DNA of 64,000 nt from Antedon bifida (taxonomy: Eukaryota > Echinodermata > Crinoidea > Comatulida > Antedonidae), in contig OY727098.1 of assembly GCA_963402885.1 (NCBI GenBank), positions 21,872,717-21,936,716 on the forward strand, written 5' to 3'. This document shows positions 25,401-36,407 of this stretch, piece after piece; positions within the stretch are counted from its first letter, which is position 1; every line of letters starts with the position of its first letter. The notes beneath the pieces are model-generated. The model was not told the origin of the DNA and made no database searches. It saw nothing but the letters and a program-made list of their open reading frames with translations. The position numbers and the translations under genes are program-made.

Positions 25401-28400
25401 ATTTACAATCCAACTAAAGAGACGGCCATACAAAGCTTTAGTCATAGCATCTCTAGCGTCACAGGCTTGCTCTGCAGTGTAGTTACGTTGAAAGACTTCT
25501 CCATGAGCAGAACTTGTTGCATATGTCAAAATGCCACATAACTCATCCTTCTGCATTCCAATCAAGTCCTGCTCAAATACAACATTTAGAAACATTTTGA
25601 AACTTGCGTTGAATCAATAACTATAATAGATTAAATAAAAGAAAACAATAGGGTGTATTATTTTAGAACATAATGTGACCGCTGAACTAAATACTCACAC
25701 AAATAACTTGCACTGCCTGTGGATTCTTAATGATGGCTGCATCATTATCATTTGTATCAAACTCAATTTGACCGAATGCCAGAACCGCTGCAAGAATAAC
25801 AAACATGTCCTCTTTTTCCTAAAATACAATCAAAAGTCAACAATTACAGAATAAGTACTTTTAGGACCACTTTTTAATTAGTGACCATAACAGAACATGT
25901 TTAAAAGAGCTTAGGGTCTAAGCAAAAGAAAAATGGAGCTACATAACATTTGATTAATACTGTATCAAGAGCGTACAAAGAAAGAACTATTCATTTCATT
26001 TATCTTTATTTCAGACTTAATATCCATAGGAAACTGTAAATAACAAATATCTTTAAAAATCCACAAATTATATATATACGGTAAATGTCATGGTAATGAT
26101 GGTTTGGCCAAAACAAGAGGGAAAAAAGGCATGAATAACTTTTACATTTTTACATTACCAGATTTCTCCTGAAAAGTTGTAATTCCAAGTTGATAATTAC
26201 AAGAATAATCTTCTCAGTTGAAGATCATTTTATTTACATAAAAAGTAAAAGACCAAGAAAATAGAAAATTACTATTTATAACTCACCTCATCAAGGAAAC
26301 CAACCAGATCCATTGCATTATTCACTTCAGAAAACAGTTTTTTTGTTTCTGCTGATTTTGTCTGAACTCTTCCAGAACCATTTGTTAAATATCTAAACAG
26401 AAGAAAAGATTTTCACAGTTTATCTATTTAATTGTTTTAATACTACTGTAGGGTAATCATTTTTTTTATTAACGCCGGAAAGTTCAGAACTTATACTGGG
26501 TAAGTTTAGCACCAAGATATCTTGCAGTGCTTATATTCCTATTAAGCTTTTTAAAGGCCAATTACAAATACTAAATAAACAGCTTTATAAATACTCAATA
26601 TAAAATAAAAATCTGAAACTGATTTACTAATCTTACTTGTAGTTTTCTGCATTTTTCAGTTTATATCTTTTAGAATCTTCTGGACTTAAACCAGCAAACA
26701 TATAGTAGAAGATATGAAAATTCTCTTCTTCTGAATTTTGATAAATAACACGTGACTTCTCAAGCAAATATTCTGAAATTTTAGCTCCCATGACTTCATA
26801 AAAAAAACACAGTTGTATTAAAAATATAAAAATGAATTTCTACAAATGGTCACAAATACCAATTGATAATTGTGCTGCAGCAATACTTCGGCATACTCTT
26901 ACAATCAAGAATATCTATTTTTCTACGTTCTACTTAAGTACAAATAATGTGAACTTTCCATACAACTTGGACATTCCTTGTATTTGGAAAAGGTTTTAAG
27001 TTTCAAATAGAAAATAAGGCCCAGTGTTTTACATTCATACTTTTTTATTTACAAAAATGTTTTTTATTATTAATTCAATTAGAATTTTGAGAACAGAAAG
27101 AAATGATATGATGGCAGAAATAAAGTCCCTAAGATGGATGGGACATGTTCTAAAGAAATGATGAAAGGTTAAAAAGTTAGAGGTTGGATGTAGAAGAGTA
27201 AAGGTGACCTGGAAAGATATGGTAAAAGAAAGATCAGTTTGGAAGAACATGATGCACAAAACAGGAAGAAGTGGAGAGATCGTGTAACAGCATGGGTGAG
27301 TGTCAGTGACTGCTTGGAAGAAGGAAAAAATTGCTTCTAATGAAAGATGATGATTGGTATGCCTTTTACTTACCAGCACCATTCATGAATTTAAGCTGAA
27401 TATATTTTCCAAATCTACTTGAGTTATCATTCATAACTGTTTGTGCATTGCCAAATGCCTCAAGTAGGGGATTCACCTATAAATATAGAAAAAGAAAAAT
27501 CCATTATTACTTAATTGTTATTTACAGTTATTTACAGGTTATGGCCGAGAAAGCATTATCTCTTACTCTTTTCATGCATATAATTCCAGTTAGTTATTAT
27601 TTGATTGTTTTTAACTTTTCAACTCTTTGATATGAAGTTTATTATATCTGCATATTTGTAATGTTTAATGTTATATATCTTTCATATTTATATTTAGTTT
27701 ATATTTTGTGTCTCTTGATAAAATGTCTTCTTTCTTCTTCTGTAGGTATATTCTATAATATAACTAAAATAAACTCATTCTCATTCTTAATTACCTGTAG
27801 AATCTGTTGTTCAAGTTGAGATTTGCCATGACAAATGTCAATGAGGTGTTTAATGATCAATTTGGTGCTCTCTGTCTTCCCAGCTCCACTTTCACCACTT
27901 AACAAAAATAATAACTTTTACAAATATCATTTTTAACACCATACAGTTCATTTGCATACTTTGTTTTTTTTAATATTATTCATTCTCAATTGAGGACATT
28001 TGGATTGGGTCCTCTGCATGCCAACAGCAGCTACAGTGCAACACTTACAATGCACTACATGGCAGAGGCTGATATGGACCAGACCCACCAAGGTCACCCC
28101 TAAACTTCCGGAAGATGCACTAGGTTCTTAAAAGTGCCGACGAGTCAGATGTGTACGCTAGAACTTCAGGTTTAGTACTTATCCGAGAAGACTTGTTCTA
28201 TGATCGAGGAGAGCATTGAACCATTTGTCCATTTTATGGCACTATATACATATTTTGTTTCACCTGTTTATCTGTTGTAAAGACCAGATAAACCACTGCT
28301 TTATACTTATGTCAGAACGCAAAAGCAATGGTGTCACTAAAATAAATTACCTGATAACAATACACTGGTTTCTTTTACCCCCTATTGAGCTTCCCGTCAC

Positions 28401-29719
28401 CATAGCCTGATATGCAGCATCAGATACTCCAAATATATGTGGCGGATTCGCAGTACGCTTTTGGCTCTTGTATTTTTCAGAAACCTAAAAAAAACATTAT
28501 TTTTATTGAATTGGATGAGATACTGTACATTATTTTCTTTGATTGTCTGAAATGTAAGATTTAAAAATATATATATATTATATCAATCCAAAGGCAAATT
28601 ACTGAAAAATGACAATGCTGTGGGTATCAGTGGCTGGATCTCAATGGAGAAAAAAAGCGAAAAGCTAAATAAAAAAGATAAAGTAAAACAGGCAGAAAAA
28701 GAAAAAATATATATATTATATATTTAATATTATTTTCTTTCATTTCATAAAAAAAAAAATTCAAACTTCATTAATTTATTTTAAGTTTTTTTGCATATCA
28801 ATATATTGATTCCATTTCAAGGGTACACATTCTCAGTTAGTCTTTTTGATTTATACCAAATTTAAAATTTAAAAAAAAAATACTAGGTCAGGTTCAGGAA
28901 TTGAAACTTCAGTCTTTGCAAACATATTTGTAATGAGTTTTAAATTCAATTTTCATAGATGAAATTTTCATCATCAATGCAATTATCATCAATTTTCATT
29001 TTTTGAGAAAGTTTCATAATAATGATGCAATTTTTATCATCTCCAAAACTTGCGTTCCATTACTATATTATTATATTGTATTGATAGGCCTTATAATAAC
29101 AACAATGCACTTTAGTACTAATGTTTAGTTATATTGGAAAGATAAAAGGCATTACAAGTGTTTGTCAATTAGGGTAGGCCTAATAACGTACATTGGTGCA
29201 AAATACATTAAATGGTTTTGTTTCAGTCATTACTATGCACTATTACTGTAACATTTCCTGTTCGCTATCAAATTAAACAGTATGCATACATTATTACGTT
29301 CTCTGTAAACATTGACCTTGGATTTATTTACTATTGTTATGATACGCATGGCTTTGTTATGGTAATTTGTAAAGAACACCTTCTTACCTCTTTGCCATAA
29401 ATCCCAATGTCTCGAAATGGATTCACGGCTACCAAAATATCTCCAACATAGGTCTGAAAAGAATATATAGTATTACTATTAACATATTGTTTAAAATGCA
29501 TTGAATTTTCAGTACTAGGCCTACTACGACTCTTGTACCCACTACTAATGACGTGTACTGTAAACAATCAAGAAGGGGCTCTAATTATTAGCCCTGAACT
29601 TAACTCACGTAAATTTTATCCTGGTTGTAGCGGCATTTCAGTTCTTCAAGTAGAATTGCTTCGTCAAGATTAGAGAGAGTTGCTAAATCGTCTATATTTC
29701 CAATATCAGTTCGAGACAT
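12779..29719 (-). CDS. Unconventional myosin (class-III-like motor) with SH2 domain and tyrosine-rich tail, complete
   Basis: Twenty-nine exons join in phase to 1070 residues: 29609-29719, 29388-29453, 28351-28484, 27795-27897, 27374-27476, 26637-26793, 26287-26392, 25699-25818, 25340-25568, 24981-25081, 24317-24403, 23679-23744, 22756-22872, 22308-22419, 21688-21767, 21019-21084, 20621-20740, 20210-20295, 19787-19882, 18824-19080, 18455-18567, 18053-18252, 17294-17383, 16688-16805, 16432-16479, 15486-15566, 14258-14395, 12977-13015, 12779-12847. The motor spans about residues 10-690 with P-loop GESGAGKT (105-112), switch I NDNSSRFG (154-161) and switch II DIFGFE (380-385). One IQ motif (about 713-732), a charged helix, a PPPP linker, an SH2 domain (869-about 945) and a short tail follow. 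It is probably an actin-based motor docking on phosphotyrosine proteins. An in-frame stop seven codons upstream supports the start. The N-terminus resembles myosin III but lacks its kinase; the class is unsettled. Confidence 0.9.
14480..14665 (+). repeat. Segment duplicated at 11848-12010
   Basis: This is the second copy of the shared segment, in the myosin intron about 85 bp beyond the acceptor side of tail exon 27 (14258-14395). Neither copy has coding potential. Confidence 0.6.
16688..18252 (-). other. Myosin gene: SH2 domain exons 22-24
   Basis: Exon 22 ends with [11 protein letters not shown], the usual SH2 entry (W869). Exon 23 carries the beta-B signature [16 protein letters not shown], with the phosphotyrosine-binding arginine at residue 894. 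Exon 24 carries the [16 protein letters not shown] strand pair and the C-terminal [13 protein letters not shown] helix. The domain is complete, so real phosphotyrosine binding is expected. The three exons are flanked by phase-matched myosin exons on both sides, which argues against accidental joining of two genes. Confidence 0.9.
18455..19080 (-). other. Myosin gene: neck and linker (exons 20-21)
   Basis: Exon 20 (18824-19080) encodes the converter end [10 protein letters not shown], a single IQ motif (core [13 protein letters not shown]) for a calmodulin-type light chain, and a Glu/Lys/Arg-rich helix of about 35 residues. The helix is short, and a single alpha-helix is as likely as a dimerising coiled coil. 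Exon 21 (18455-18567) encodes a linker with a DVPPPPTV proline run, a possible SH3 or EVH1 ligand. Confidence 0.75.
19170..19265 (+). repeat. Short tandem duplication in a myosin intron
   Basis: The word AAATTCTAAACCACCCAGTG occurs twice, near 19174 and 19230, followed each time by ATRTAMTGGA. A diverged third copy, AATTCTAAACCTCCCGCTGA, lies near 23956. Confidence 0.5.
22640..22700 (+). repeat. GAT/TGA microsatellite
   Basis: Imperfect (GAT)n runs beside myosin exon 13, within the intron. Confidence 0.6.
23917..23940. repeat. AT/AC microsatellite
   Basis: A run of about ten AT dinucleotides grading into ACACAC, in a myosin intron. Confidence 0.6.
27095..27345 (+). mobile_element. LINE fragment, 3' end of reverse-transcriptase ORF (degenerate)
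   Basis: Broken plus-strand frames give RWMGHVLK near the start and [14 protein letters not shown] near the end. That pattern is typical of the C-terminal tail of non-LTR reverse-transcriptase proteins (WxGHVxR, then a DRxxWRxxV motif). Several stops and frame changes show decay. It lies in the myosin intron between exons 5 and 6, antisense to the host gene. Confidence 0.65.
27980..28240 (+). repeat. Possible interspersed repeat in a myosin intron
   Basis: This GC-richer island (CAGCAGCTACAGTGCAAC, then CCACCAAGGTCACCCCTAAA, then TTATCCGAGAAGACTTGTTC) stands out from the AT-rich intron and has the look of a repeat element. There is no second copy in the window and no open frame, so the class is unknown. 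Confidence 0.35.
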
Positions 29720-31245
29720 AGTTAATGATTTATTATACTACTACAATCCTCAAAGTGTCTACAAAATACTATTAGGTAGTAATACTACCAACTCATTATA
29801 TCGACAACAGGTGCGGTCATTCCGAATAAAAATAGAAGAGGTATTGTCACTAGCAAATACAATACAAACAATATATACCAGTATCTGATTGGTTACCTTT
29901 ATTTAATGTATGCGTCATAATGCATCATCAGGTAAGTTATTGAAGTTTACCGATCAACCATGATATAACGGGCGTATACAGACGTTGTGTTACGTCAATT
30001 GCTGTAACACTTAATTAATCATCACACAATTTAATGAAAAATACTAAGAATTTAGGTTTTAGGTTTCCTAACATTATTTTGTTCTTTTTGCATAGCTACC
30101 CAGGTGATCAGGTTTGGGGGCCGCGCTTTACAAAATTAACGTTACACTATTTACTTCCACACTGTGCTAGTACCTTGCAATATCCATAGTATTTTGGACT
30201 ACAAAATAAAAGAAAAAATGACATGACCACTTTTCTAGAAAACTGTACATTGAGCTCTGACATTATTTTCTATCGACATAAATATTCTAGAATCAGAATA
30301 AATTCTAGTAAAGGACAATCATACGGATTAACATACAACCTAGAAGACAAAAGTCTTTTAAAGAAAATTCGTATAAGTTGTGTAACAATAGAATGTTTAT
30401 GAGCAGTTACAACTTGCAATTTCCTAGCTGTTTCCAAAATAAATGTTTACCTATTGGTTTTTCTCACTTTATAATCCTTTTTTGTGATATAAAAGGCATT
30501 AAACTTAATTAAAATTGGTAAACACGATCTTAACTTAACTCAAATATATTTTTCCAAATCCACTGAATTACTTTGATCCAGGCATTGTCTCTTTTGGTTT
30601 TGTAAACTGATGTAATTCCGTCAGATAATTTGATTCCATCTCGATTTGGGCTATTTCATATACCATCAAGTTTTCGTGGCATTTTTGCATACGTGTTCGT
30701 CTATATTCTTATCTGCTTACTTAAACATATCCCCTTCCTATTCTCACTATCGATAGGGTGTCATTGCTCAATTGTTTTTATTGTAACATTTACAAGTTGA
30801 CAAAAAATGAGCCAATACATCTTCTGAATCGGCTGGGTACATTGGATTTGCGTTCAGGCACTTCTTTAAAAAAAAACACGGAACCCTTTTTGAGTGATTA
30901 TCCTGGAAAGCATTTTCGGTTCGTGGTTCAAACATATCTCCATTGTCGGACTTGAGGATCCCCTGCTCCTGGTAAGTTGTTGTTATTCTCTATTGGGTCA
31001 CGTTTGAGAGATTATCAATATATATATATTATTGTTCTTGTGCTTTTCCTCACTCCTCAATTACCAATGACAAACATTATCAAACAAAACAATTCATTCA
31101 ATATCCTTCTCAGTCATGGGTGCTATCTTGTTCTTAAAAGACAAATAGGCCTACACACATGTCTCTACATAAACTTTTAAGACTTTCTTTAACAACTTTG
31201 TCTTTGTGATTTTAGTGGAGTTGCTTGGTATTCTCGTACGATTAG

Positions 31246-31690
31246 GGTTACTTCTTTTGTTTCAATTTACGAAGAGTTCGTTGATGACGTCAACCACTTC
31301 AATTATCTAGGCTCAGTTAAAACATCCACTGCAAACTGCATAATTGATATTAAAACAAGGATCAGAATGGCCAAGATAGATAGAACTTCAGGAATGATCA
31401 CGGTCACGGTCTTACAACAGCACTGAAGATGAAATTAATCAACACTCTTGTAAGAAGTTTATTTCTTTACGGCTCTTAAGAAAGCCGATGAGAATATGAT
31501 GCTTGCTGCTGAAATGTGGTTCTTAAAAAGATTACTAAAAATCACATGGGAAGAGGAAAGGACAAACAGAACAAGCATACTTGAGGAACTTGGTGTGAAG
31601 AGACAACTGATCGTGAAAAGAAAGCTAGCCTACTTTGGTCACATCTTAAGAAGAAGCGGAAGTGCACTAACACTACAGATTTTTTATCCG
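31246..31690 (+). mobile_element. LINE fragment, reverse-transcriptase C-terminal part (degenerate)
   Basis: Broken plus-strand frames read FNYLGSVKTS, RIRMAKID, MKLINTLVRSLFLYG, WFLKRLLKITWEE and KRKLAYFGHILRRSG in that order. This is the usual order of the reverse-transcriptase thumb and C-terminal region of non-LTR retrotransposons (YLGS, LxxxLVRSxxLYG, FGHILRR). At least three interruptions show it is dead. Confidence 0.8.
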
Positions 31691-31746
31691 TCAACGGTTT
31701 ATTTCAACATGACATGAATACAGAGAAAATGTGCATAATAGACAAT

Positions 31747-32160
31747 AAAGCGTGGTTCCCACTAGCGACGCAACGTAACACAACGCTACGACAATAAAGC
31801 GTGGTTCCCACTAGAACGCAACACATCGACGCAAAGTGCTGTATTGCGTAATCACAAGTGGGAACCGACGACGCAATAGTGCTACAAACATCGTAGGTTT
31901 GATTTCACGCAGGCGGGGGCAACACAATTATTAGAAGGGAATTGTCTTATGTTGCGTAGGCTGCGTTACGTTGCGTCGCTAGTGAGAATCAAGCTTTATT
32001 GACGCAAAGTGCTGTGTTGCACAATCACAAGTGGGAACCGACGACGCAACAATGCTGCAAACATCGCAGGTTTGATTTCACGCAGGCGGGGGAAAACACA
32101 ATTAGTAGAAGGGCATTTACATACGTTGCGTTCCGTTGCGTTCTAGTGGGAACCAAGCTT
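31747..32160. mobile_element. Interleaved pair of inverted-repeat MITEs ('GGTTCCCACTAG' family)
   Basis: Two left ends (31747 AAAGCGTGGTTCCCACTAGC and 31797 AAAGCGTGGTTCCCACTAGA) are followed by two right ends (near 31997 and 32160). The outer left end, to about 31779, is the inverse of the first right end. The inner left end is the inverse of the second right end. The core of about 115 bp occurs twice (31827-31938 and 32001-32114) with period about 183. A third relative is at 55724-55968. There is no coding content. Confidence 0.75.
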
Positions 32161-32564
32161 GAAGCAGCTATAATCATATTGAGGATCTACACTAGAAGAA
32201 TAAAATATTCTTGTCATAAGACCCTTTCTAAACTAAAATAATAATTAACTAAGTAAACAGATAAAGTAAATGAGACAATAAATAAAATATCGAATAAATG
32301 AAAAAAAGAAACAGCAATAATTACGACATCATCAGATAATAGAAGGAAAGGTAGAAGTGAAGCGAAAGAGAGGACGTAAGAATAAACAATAGTTTGATAA
32401 CATCAATGAATTGACAGGATCGAATTTAGTGTAAGCAAACGTCTTGCTCAAAACGGACCTGCTTTGAAAAACAGGTAGAGATAAGAGATGTGAACAGATG
32501 GTAACCAATCATCAGTATTGACGACGGCCAAACTTGAACACTTGAGTATGCATTGTGATTGCAT

Positions 32565-32650
32565 TTATTTTAATAATAATAATAATAACTGGTACTTGAT
32601 ATAGCGCATTATGATGAAAGCCTCAATGCGCTTTACAAAGACAGACAAAT
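32565..32650 (-). repeat. TAA-microsatellite with retroelement 3' tail
   Basis: (TAA)n is followed by ACTGGTACTTGATATAGCGC and AATGCGCTTTACA. I recognise the ATAGCGC...GCGCTTTAC pair next to an AAT run as a common 3' tail of LINE/SINE copies in marine animals. No body of the element is evident. Confidence 0.45.
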
Positions 32651-32699
32651 TTAGAAAAAATTACAAATTAAAAAGGTGGGTTTTGAGGAGAGATTTAAA

Positions 32700-32836
32700 G
32701 ATAAACCCCATGAATATATACCATATATTTCAATTCTTCTCTTTTATATGCAAATAAATCATTTTGTGATAAACCCCATGATTATATACCATATATTTCA
32801 TTTCTTCTCTTTTATATATGCAAATAAATCCTCTTG
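32700..32836 (+). repeat. Tandem duplication of a unit of about 68 bp
   Basis: GATAAACCCCATGAATATAT at about 32699 is repeated as GATAAACCCCATGATTATAT at about 32769. Each is followed by ACCATATATTTCA, TTCTTCTCTTTTATAT and GCAAATAAATC. The two units are nearly identical, so the event is recent. Confidence 0.8.
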
Positions 32837-33930
32837 CACTTAATAATGTCATATCGTGGTAAATAATAAATGGACACTTCTTAGTGAGAAATAGTCTAAT
32901 AAATACAATGTAGACTGGTTTTTGGAGTTGCATACATTTGATATATTTATTGTATCTAAAACATAATTAGCATAAAAAAGACTATGGTCAACTTTTAAAC
33001 ATAAATATATTATATTAGCATATTTATAAACAATAGTAAAATGAAATATGTACAAGATGAAATAGACTACTAACAACACTAAAGTCAGTATTTACATTAT
33101 TTTAAAAAAAAGAATGTTCAGCGCCACCAATCTCCCAAAACCGCGTAATTCATGTTGGAAAATAGACATTATTACTGTATATTACATTGTTACTTGGTAG
33201 ATAGCCAAACATTTTTTTTCCTTTAAAAATTTAAATATATTGAAATGTTTTTTTTAAATAGTTCTACAAATAAAAAAAACTAATCTATGTTTTTTCAAAC
33301 TTAATAAATACTTTGTATAAATTAAAAACTTCAATTAAAAACAGTAGTTTTTTATGTTTAAAACTGTTAAATTGATATAGTAATACTGTTTGTAAAACTT
33401 GAAATTAAAAAAGCATTATACGGTTTGTGTTTCAATCCATTTCTAATATACATCATACATGTTCTTATAAACTTACACTACTTTCTTTGGTGTTTGGAAT
33501 TTGAAAAGTAAATCAAAAAGATTATCAAATTGATATTGTCATAAAATACAATAAACGAATAATACTGTATAAATCATCAATTGTTTTTAAACTACAGTAT
33601 TATAAAATGTATGAAATAAAAAATAAAAAACACAGGTATGTTACAGTAGGTAACACAAACAAAGCTAATATGGGTTTAGTTTTACTTTCTGTGGATAATA
33701 CTGACAATAAAAACCAACTGACAAACCAGTAATGGTTCGAGTAATAAGTTAAGCTACAATGTAATCTTGCTTTGTTAAGAAACAGGCCTGTACGTGCTTT
33801 ACACCTTTTAGGCAGTGCAACTGAGCAGAATTGGGCACTATGGCTATTATGAAAGCATACAATGGTAACTTGTATTAACATAACAAATATCAGAGATCAT
33901 GCATAATTATGCAAAATAAATCTTGAGATA

Positions 33931-36407
33931 TTAGACCCAATACTGGCTCTTTTTTAATTTAGGAGTATGCATTCCATGAGAGTCATGAGATAGACTATAA
34001 GACAATGAACCTGTGCCATTTGAATTTATACTTACCATGGACGATTTCTTAATAGAGGACGGAGAAGGAGGACGTCCAAGTGCTGTGACAGTTACTTGTG
34101 GTACTGCTGGACTTGCCACAGGACGATGTAGTGAACCAGATCCATTGTATGGAAATTCATGCGATGCTGCACTATAATTCACAGCACACACATTGAGAGG
34201 AGGTAAAATACCAGCTCGTCCTGGTATTGTTGAAGCGCCCGGGTATGGCCCACCATCCATGTCTGGATATGGCGACTCTCGTCCACTATTACTTTCCTTT
34301 CGCTTTTTTTTCACTACAACTAAAACTATTACAAATATTATGATAAGAAAAGCAATGATTACAATAATGATTGGAATGATAATTGGAAACAGACTACTGT
34401 CAGAAGGAACAGTGTCAATATTCTCTTCAATATACACAGGTAATGTTGTAAGTGGTTCTTCTGTGCCAATATCTTTGCCAACAATGGACAGATCAAAGTC
34501 TGCATCAAAATTAGGCCCACCTACTGTACCACTACCTGTATCAAATGAAGTTGTTTCAAATATTTCTGTGGTAGGCTGAAAGGGAGAGGGGAATATTGTA
34601 AAAAATCCATTTAATTGAACAGGTTGGGCTTTTGTTGAGCTAACAAGTAAACTGTACATATCAGTCAATGTTTCATTATCCTCAAGATCAACATGATGCA
34701 TTTCAACAGCAACAAAACCTTCTGTTAGATCCATGAATGTAAATTCTGATAATTGTATCGATGTTGATGCATTTATTATGGCACCATAAGCTGGGTTATC
34801 TGCAATGGTAAAGAGAAGATCTGTCCCAGTACTCTCTTGAAGCTTGGTTGCATTGATTTGATCTGTAGAAAGTTGGAATGTATCTTCAGTAGTGACATTG
34901 AAACTGTTAAGAACAAATGCAGGTACAACAGTGATGTTAAGCGAGTACTCTTGAGAAATTGTCTCATCAACTGTTGCAACATATGAGAAACTATCATCAG
35001 ATACAGAAAGATCCCACTGTACGTACTGAACCAGTTCCCTGTCAACGTCATCTTGTAAAAATACTGTTACAACTTTCCCTTGCATTACAAAATTTCCAAA
35101 TGTTGGTGCTGTAGTAATGTTGTAAGCAAGTTGCAATTTGTTACCATTTGTTGTTGAATTTAAATTGGATCTGTCAAGGAATTTTTCAGTGTTTCCTTGA
35201 AGAAGAAAAATATCTTTACCAGGCATTACGTCTATTGTGGTTGGAATGATTTTAACACTGAGGAGTTTGAACAAAGGTTTATGAGCACCATCTGAGACTT
35301 CAAAGGTAATGGCACCTGGTGTTGTACTGCCATCCTGAATAAACAGTATATCATGTGAGTTTATGTCTCCTTGTGTGAATGTCATGACATGGAGCTGTCT
35401 GTTAGATTTTAAAGCAATATACCCATTGGTTGGTTGAGTAAGAAGTTTGTATACTATCTGATCTGGTGGAGTGTCTTGATCGATGGTCTGCAAGTCATTT
35501 TTAGTGACAACATATTCTGCTCCTTGTGGAACCTTCATCAATAACTGCTTTGTAACAATCTCAAACATTTCATCATTAACTGGAGTAATAGTAATATTAA
35601 TAAGTTCACTTTGACTAGTAACAACCAAATTCTGTTCATTTACAAGTGCAACTTTGATTTTTATGAAGTCTTTTTCAGTGTCTGAATCATCATGCACATA
35701 CGTAAGCTCATTCTTTTCTATGTTTTGATTTGTAAAGGTTTCATTTAATCCCATATCAATATTATTTAACTTGAGAATTCCTTTATTTGGAAGTTCAGTT
35801 ATAGCATACAGAATTTTGAGATTTTCATCTTTTCCATCATTTTCTGATGGAAATGTAAAGAGTTTCTCAGTAAACAGATTTGTGACACGAATGACAACTT
35901 GTTCGCCTTCTGTTACATTCAAACCACTATTATGTATCTTCATGCTCTCATTAGCCTGAAGTGGGGTAATAGTAATGTTAACCATTTGATTAGTGAGGTT
36001 TTGTGAAAAGGGAACAAAAACATCAAATCTGAAAGAATCATGTGTTGCTGGATTATGTATATCTGTATGTAGATAACATATAGTGCCTTTTGTGATGTCA
36101 TTCTGTGTAAACTGGCTAACTTGAAGGTGTGAAGGACTGGTTGCAGAAGTTAGGTTTACAAGCTCTCCATGCTGAGGATTCTGAGTGATGACATAAGTGA
36201 TAGAATATCCTTGAATTTCAATGTCCTGATTGGCAGTAACCAGCATGTTATCAATTGTGATTGGTTTTAAAGAATGAGTACTAACTTTGAAAGGTTGGTT
36301 ACTTGTTAAGCGTATTCTAAGTTCTTTTGCTGTAATGCTGAATATCTGTCGATTTGAAGTGTGGGTACCATCTGTAACATGAAAAGGAAATCCACCCGTA
36401 CGGGAAC
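33931..36407 (-). other. CSPG4 exon 3: last CSPG repeats, membrane span and cytoplasmic tail
   Basis: This 2477-nt terminal coding exon begins in phase 1, completing the FVHTG-SRTGG motif of a CSPG repeat split by the intron at 36408-36645. It contains about five further repeats, a Thr/Ser-rich juxtamembrane stretch, an isoleucine-rich span, and a Ser/Pro-rich tail ending KKSQYWV. Confidence 0.9.

Larger units (their letters stand above)
19787..29719 (-). other. Myosin gene: motor-domain exons 1-19
   Basis: These nineteen exons encode almost the whole ATPase and actin-binding head. The N-terminal [11 protein letters not shown] and [12 protein letters not shown] blocks and the [19 protein letters not shown] helix are class-III-like. 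The C-terminal stretch [20 protein letters not shown] is closer to myosins such as class X. Loop 2 (exons 15-16, about residues 538-580) is strikingly basic, with runs such as [13 protein letters not shown], which in other myosins raises actin affinity. All nucleotide-binding signatures are intact, so an active motor is expected. Confidence 0.88.
29720..33930. other. Spacer between myosin 5' end and CSPG4 3' end
   Basis: Both neighbours are on the minus strand, so this spacer holds the myosin promoter and the CSPG4 3' UTR. I see no host exon. It contains a LINE fragment (31246-31690), an interleaved inverted-repeat element pair (31747-32160), a TAA-tailed repeat (32565-32650) and a tandem duplication (32700-32836), listed separately. 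Confidence 0.6.

Noticed and set aside
27980-28240. An extra myosin exon in the GC-richer island
   Set aside because: Neighbouring exons already join in phase and match the motor fold; no frame with acceptor and donor sites fits here.
31999-32241. 80-codon plus-strand frame
   Set aside because: It is read through the repeated core of the inverted-repeat element pair and has no protein similarity.
33600-33881. 93-codon minus-strand frame next to CSPG4
   Set aside because: It falls in the CSPG4 3' flank, is hydrophobic low-complexity, and has no domain or start-context support.
34193-34579. 128-codon plus-strand frame
   Set aside because: Antisense shadow of the CSPG4 membrane and tail region.
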